Source: Pseudomonas agarici
GTDB taxonomy: Bacteria; Pseudomonadota; Gammaproteobacteria; Pseudomonadales; Pseudomonadaceae
Length of the DNA stretch: 64,000 bases
Direction: 5' to 3'
Assembly (NCBI RefSeq): GCF_900109755.1
Contig: NZ_FOAR01000002.1
Coordinates: 276,728-340,727 of the forward strand
Shown: piece after piece, positions 60,403-64,000 of the stretch
Numbering within the stretch: the first letter of the stretch is position 1
Layout: each line of letters starts with the position of its first letter
Program-made: the position numbers and the translations under genes
Notes under the pieces: model-generated
The model's database searches: none
Told to the model about the DNA's origin: nothing
Seen by the model: the letters and a program-made list of their open reading frames with translations, nothing else

Positions 60403-61182
60403 TTAGAACTTATCTTTCCAGCCTCGCAGGGCAGCAAACACCTCGCTCGGCGACTGATTATCGAGGTCGTTCCGTTCGTCTGCTTTTTCTTTAACAGATG
60501 TTTCTCCGACCCGAAGGAACGGGTTGGTCAGCCGTTCCAGGGCAATGTTCGAAGGCAGGCTGATCCGACTCTCTGCCCGCCACTGGCTGACTTGTGTCAG
60601 GCGCGCGGCGATGTCCGGATTGTGCGGCTCGACAGCCTGGGCAAAACGCAGGTTGCTCAGGGTGTATTCGTGGGTGCAGTAGACCTTGGTGCTGGCCGGC
60701 AGGGCCGCCAGTCGGCTCAAGGACGCATGCATCTGTTCAGGTGTCCCCTCGAACAGGCGCCCGCAACCGGCGGCGAACAGAGTGTCGCCGCAGAACAATA
60801 GCGGTGTGTCGGCAGTCTCATGATAGAAGGCAATATGACCCAGGGTATGGCCGGGCACGGCAAACACCTGGAACTCCAGGCCGAGTACATTGACCTGGTC
60901 GTTGTCGTCCAGCGCCACGTCGCGGGCCGGGACGTTTTCGGTGGCGGGACCGAGCACGCGGGCACCGGTCAGCTGTTTCAGACGTTCGACACCGCCGACG
61001 TGATCATGATGATGATGAGTGACCAGGATATCCTCCAGTCGCCAGCCTGGATGCTGTTCCAGCCAGGCCAATACCGGCGTCGCATCGCCCGGATCGACCA
61101 CCGCGCAGCGATGCCGGGCGTTGTCCTGCAGCAACCAGATATAGTTGTCGGTGAAGGCGGGCAGTGCATCGATCTGTATCAT
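60403..61182 (-). CDS. gloB: Hydroxyacylglutathione hydrolase (glyoxalase II)
   Basis: This 259-aa metallo-beta-lactamase-fold enzyme hydrolyses S-lactoylglutathione to lactate and glutathione, completing methylglyoxal detoxification. The metal motif [11 protein letters not shown] is near 53-63, followed by [12 protein letters not shown] near 110 and [13 protein letters not shown] near 168. The start at [10 protein letters not shown] (61182) fits the family; the upstream open frame is leader. It is divergent from the methyltransferase gene, an arrangement conserved in many proteobacteria. Confidence 0.96.
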   Translation of the reverse strand: MIQIDALPAFTDNYIWLLQDNARHRCAVVDPGDATPVLAWLEQHPGWRLEDILVTHHHHDHVGGVERLKQLTGARVLGPATENVPARDVALDDNDQVNVLGLEFQVFAVPGHTLGHIAFYHETADTPLLFCGDTLFAAGCGRLFEGTPEQMHASLSRLAALPASTKVYCTHEYTLSNLRFAQAVEPHNPDIAARLTQVSQWRAESRISLPSNIALERLTNPFLRVGETSVKEKADERNDLDNQSPSEVFAALRGWKDKF

Positions 61183-61256
61183 GTGAAAGTCGCCAAACGG
61201 AAAACAATGGCGCATCTTAGAGCCTGGGAAGGACTCATGGCGAGTAGGAGTAAGCA

Positions 61257-62015
61257 ATGACCGATAAAGCGTTCGCTCAGGCTGATCCGGACTGGCTGGC
61301 ACTGATCAGCGCGGCCCGTGAGTGGTTGTCCGGACCGCTGGGGCAGCTGCTACTCGCGCAAGAGCGGCGTATGCTTGAGGATGAACTCGGGCGTTATTTT
61401 GGCGGCTACCTGGTGCATTACGGCCCGTCCGCCGAAACCCCGCCCCAAGCGCAGCAGGTCCGTCGCACGGTGCGTCTGGGCGCACCGCTGCCGGGGGTGG
61501 AGATCGTCTGCGAAGAGCGGGCCTGGCCGTTGAGCGAACACGCGGCCGATGTCGTGGTGCTGCAACACGGCCTGGATTTCTGCCTGTCGCCCCACGGCTT
61601 GCTGCGCGAAGCCGCCGCCAGCGTGCGTCCTGGCGGGCACCTGTTGATCATCGGGATCAACCCCTGGAGTGCCTGGGGGCTGCGACACGTGTTTGCCCAC
61701 GATGCGCTGCGCCAGGCCCGATGCATTTCACCATCACGGGTCGTTGATTGGCTGAACCTGCTGGGCTTTGCGCTGGAGAAACGCCGCTTCGGATGTTATC
61801 GTCCGCCGCTGGCCTCACCGGCCTGGCAGGCACGACTGGCGGGTTGGGAGCGGGTTGCCGGCGGCTGGCAGTTGCTGGGCGGTGGCTTCTACCTGTTGGT
61901 GGCGCGCAAGATCGTGGTCGGCCTGCGGCCTGTGCGGCAAGTGCGGCGCGAATCGATCGGCAAGCTGGTGCCGCTGCCGATGGCCAAGGTCAACCGACGC
62001 CACAGCGAACCCTAG
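61257..62015 (+). CDS. SAM-dependent methyltransferase-like protein
   Basis: The 252-aa protein has a class I methyltransferase pattern of the Methyltransf_11 kind: [30 protein letters not shown] (motif II/III region, about 80-108) and [24 protein letters not shown] (motif V/VI, about 116-138). The glycine-rich motif I is weak (GPSAETPP region), so activity is uncertain. It sits between gloB and rnhA, a conserved neighbourhood. No substrate can be named. Confidence 0.8.
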   Translation: MTDKAFAQADPDWLALISAAREWLSGPLGQLLLAQERRMLEDELGRYFGGYLVHYGPSAETPPQAQQVRRTVRLGAPLPGVEIVCEERAWPLSEHAADVVVLQHGLDFCLSPHGLLREAAASVRPGGHLLIIGINPWSAWGLRHVFAHDALRQARCISPSRVVDWLNLLGFALEKRRFGCYRPPLASPAWQARLAGWERVAGGWQLLGGGFYLLVARKIVVGLRPVRQVRRESIGKLVPLPMAKVNRRHSEP

Positions 62016-62167
62016 TGGTCTGACGTGTGGCCGCCGAATTTGAGCTAACGAACTCACCGCACAGGCCACCAGATCATGTTTTTTTCCAAGGGATCGAGCC
62101 TTCCGATCCGAGTGTCGTCGGCCAACTGCCAGCGGGCCACAGGGCAATTTTCGATGGAAAGGTTGTA

Positions 62168-62620
62168 ATGAGCGATAGCGTTGAACTCTTCACTGATGGT
62201 GCCTGCAAGGGCAATCCCGGTCCCGGTGGCTGGGGCGCGCTGCTGGTGTGCAAGGGTATCGAGAAAGAACTCTGGGGCGGCGAGCTCAACACCACCAATA
62301 ACCGCATGGAACTGATGGGTGCGATCCGTGGCCTGGAGGAGCTCAAACGGCCGTGCGAGGTATTGCTGGTGACCGACTCCCAATACGTGATGAAAGGCAT
62401 CACCGAGTGGATGGTCAACTGGAAGAAGCGTGGCTGGAAGACTGCGGCCAAGGAACCGGTGAAAAATGCCGATCTGTGGCAACTGCTCGACGAGCAGGTC
62501 AACCGTCATAGCGTGAAATGGAAGTGGGTGCGCGGGCACATCGGTCATCATGGCAACGAGCGCGCCGACCAGTTGGCTAATCGTGGCGTGGATGAAGTGC
62601 GAGGAGTCAAACATGCGTAG
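62168..62620 (+). CDS. rnhA: Ribonuclease HI
   Basis: The 150-aa endonuclease cuts the RNA strand of RNA-DNA hybrids. Catalytic carboxylates are seen in [18 protein letters not shown] (Asp), [10 protein letters not shown] (Glu), [12 protein letters not shown] (Asp) and [11 protein letters not shown] (Asp). The ATG at 62168 gives the expected length; the frame opens earlier at 62027 but without homology. It overlaps dnaQ by 8 bases. Confidence 0.97.
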   Translation: MSDSVELFTDGACKGNPGPGGWGALLVCKGIEKELWGGELNTTNNRMELMGAIRGLEELKRPCEVLLVTDSQYVMKGITEWMVNWKKRGWKTAAKEPVKNADLWQLLDEQVNRHSVKWKWVRGHIGHHGNERADQLANRGVDEVRGVKHA

Positions 62621-63368
62621 TGTGGTACTCGATACCGAAACCACCGGTATGCCGGTCACCGATGGTCACCGGATCATCGAGATCGGTTGTGTCGAACTGA
62701 TGGGCCGCCGCCTGACGGGCCGGCATTTCCACGTCTACCTGCAACCGGACCGCGAGAGCGACGAGGGTGCCATCGGCGTCCACGGCATCACCGATCAGTT
62801 CCTGGTGGGCAAGCCACGTTTCGGCGAAGTGGCCGATGAGTTCTTCGAGTTCATCCAGGGCGCACAACTGATCATCCACAACGCGGCGTTCGACGTTGGC
62901 TTTATCAACAACGAATTCGCCTTGCTGGGGCAGCACGACCGTGCCGATATCAGCCAGCACTGCGGCATCCTTGATACGTTGATGATGGCCAGGGAACGCC
63001 ACCCTGGGCAGCGCAACAACCTCGACGCCCTGTGCAAGCGTTATGGCGTCGACAACTCCGGCCGTGAACTGCACGGCGCCTTGCTCGACTCGGAAATTCT
63101 CGCCGACGTCTACCTGACCATGACCGGTGGCCAGACCAGCCTGTCCTTGGCCGGCAACGCTACCGACGGCAATGGCTCCGGCGAAGGTTCGGGTAACCAG
63201 GCCACTGAAATTCGCCGTCTGCCGGCGAACCGTGCGCCGAGCCGGATCATCCGCGCCAGCGAAAGCGAGCTGGCCGAACACCTGGCTCGCCTGGAGGTCA
63301 TCGCCAAGTCCGCCGGAGCGCCCGCGCTCTGGACACAACTGGCCGACGCTGAGTCGCAGGTGCGCTGA
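62613..63368 (+). CDS. dnaQ: DNA polymerase III epsilon subunit (3'-5' proofreading exonuclease)
   Basis: The 251-aa proofreading subunit has Exo [11 protein letters not shown], Exo [17 protein letters not shown] (about 89-103) and Exo III epsilon [15 protein letters not shown] (about 154-168). A Gly/Ser/Asn-rich linker (about 180-200) leads to the C-terminal polymerase-alpha binding tail. The start lies inside the rnhA 3' end, with GAGGAG upstream. Confidence 0.97.
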   Translation: MRSVVLDTETTGMPVTDGHRIIEIGCVELMGRRLTGRHFHVYLQPDRESDEGAIGVHGITDQFLVGKPRFGEVADEFFEFIQGAQLIIHNAAFDVGFINNEFALLGQHDRADISQHCGILDTLMMARERHPGQRNNLDALCKRYGVDNSGRELHGALLDSEILADVYLTMTGGQTSLSLAGNATDGNGSGEGSGNQATEIRRLPANRAPSRIIRASESELAEHLARLEVIAKSAGAPALWTQLADAESQVR

Positions 63369-63389
63369 GTCTGTTGACGTTTCACATGG

Positions 63390-63422
63390 GTAGCCATAGG
63401 GCATCACCGGCTATGGCTACCA
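63390..63422 (+). terminator. dnaQ downstream hairpin
   Basis: GGTAGCCATAG and CTATGGCTACC, 11-bp stem with 11-base loop, 21 bases past dnaQ. The T-rich TTTCTTTT follows some 12 bases later. Confidence 0.7.
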
Positions 63423-63823
63423 CGCTTGCCTAATTTCTTTTCAATTGATCGAGTCGCGGTGCCACTGTTCGGTAGTGTTAGTGGCTCTATAAAGCGGCGA
63501 GAAGACACCTTGAGTTAAATAATTGGTTATTATCTCGCGGTCATTTCTTGATTATATTACTTCCTCTAATAGAAGTTTAGGAGGCTCTGGTTTTTGATCA
63601 TGATGTAAACGCCTCTGGCAAACTATCGCGTAGCACTTAAAAGTGCAATTGATGCACTAGTGGTCTGTATGGTTAGTTAGTTAAAGTTCGGATGCCAGAA
63701 GTTCATGGCCAAGACGCTGTGACGAATCATAGCCAGCCTATAGCGAGGAGGAGCAACGCCGGCCAGGGGCGGGCGGTGCCGAAATCGACTAATAGAGCAT
63801 AGGCCACTAGACGCTGCGCGTGT
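63423..63823. other. Non-coding, relatively AT-rich region after dnaQ
   Basis: About 400 bases with stops in all frames. It contains a small palindrome (AGTGCA/TGCACT, 63642-63658). It marks a change from conserved core to accessory sequence. Confidence 0.45.
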
Positions 63824-64000
63824 TTACCAGGTGCCATAGGGAATACCGTGCTGGTCGATATAGGTCTGAGCCTTAGGATTCGGCGCCCGATAATAAATAC
63901 CGTTGCCGTTCAGATAGGGCCCTTGCGGCTCGATCTCGGCCTGAAAGCGCCCAACCTCCTTGAACCCCAGGCAAGCCCCTCCCACCCAGACCTTGACGAT
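63824..64000 (-). CDS. C-terminal end of an unidentified protein (partial)
   Basis: The minus strand is open from the window edge to a TAA at 63824, giving the last 58 residues. The sequence has normal Pseudomonas codon use and a well-formed tail rich in Gly, Tyr and Pro: RFQAEIEPQGPYLNGNGIYY followed by a terminus of YIDQHGIPYGTW. I do not recognise the family. The beginning lies outside the window. Confidence 0.6.
   Translation of the reverse strand: MVKVWVGGACLGFKEVGRFQAEIEPQGPYLNGNGIYYRAPNPKAQTYIDQHGIPYGTW

Overview
The window looks like chromosomal DNA of a fluorescent-group Pseudomonas. GC is high outside one AT-rich patch, and the housekeeping order acnB ... lpxH-ppiB-glnS-cysS-folD-tRNAs-tig-clpP-clpX-lon-hupB-ppiD-(peptide ABC)-mltD-gloB-methyltransferase-rnhA-dnaQ matches, from memory, the P. 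aeruginosa PAO1 stretch around PA1787-PA1816. The block apbE-sthA-GDPD-PilZ-lolCDE corresponds to the PAO1 region near PA2986-PA2993. These comparisons are recalled, not computed.

Left part (1-10250): the 5' portion of an MHS-family citrate/tricarballylate-type transporter, then apbE, sthA, a glycerophosphodiester phosphodiesterase, a PilZ protein, the lipoprotein-export set lolC-lolD-lolE, a periplasmic cupredoxin and queF. An AT-rich insert (10250-12530) carries a DUF6402-like gene with a small membrane-anchored partner. acnB, a DUF1289 gene, a tandem universal stress protein and miaE follow, with two short inverted-repeat elements between them.

Accessory block 1 (18130-24457) is an IclR-type regulator followed by acyl-CoA dehydrogenase, class III CoA-transferase, CitMHS transporter, MaoC hydratase and CitE-like lyase. 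Together these can import a dicarboxylate, activate it to a CoA ester, oxidise it, hydrate it and split it. The set resembles itaconate/C5-dicarboxylate catabolism, but the substrate is not known. Accessory block 2 (24587-28006) is a MarR-emrA-emrB multidrug efflux operon. Its promoter overlaps a MarR-like operator, and emrB is frameshifted at a GGCGC tandem repeat.

After lpxH/ppiB and glnS-cysS comes accessory block 3 (32706-40870): a sigma54-dependent activator divergent from a seven-component-style glycerol-type ABC transporter (GlpSTPQ-U-V). The intergenic region has six TGTTCA hexamers and a -24/-12 promoter. The two ATPases have complementary degeneracies that predict one competent and one defective ATP site.

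The right part is core: folD, three tRNA genes (Arg-TCT, His-GTG, Leu-TAG), the protein quality control genes tig-clpP-clpX-lon with a good sigma32-type promoter before lon, hupB, ppiD, the nppA1A2BCD/yej-type peptide transporter with two binding proteins, mltD, gloB, a methyltransferase gene, and rnhA overlapping dnaQ. The window ends in a poorly coding stretch and the C-terminal 58 codons of an unidentified minus-strand gene.
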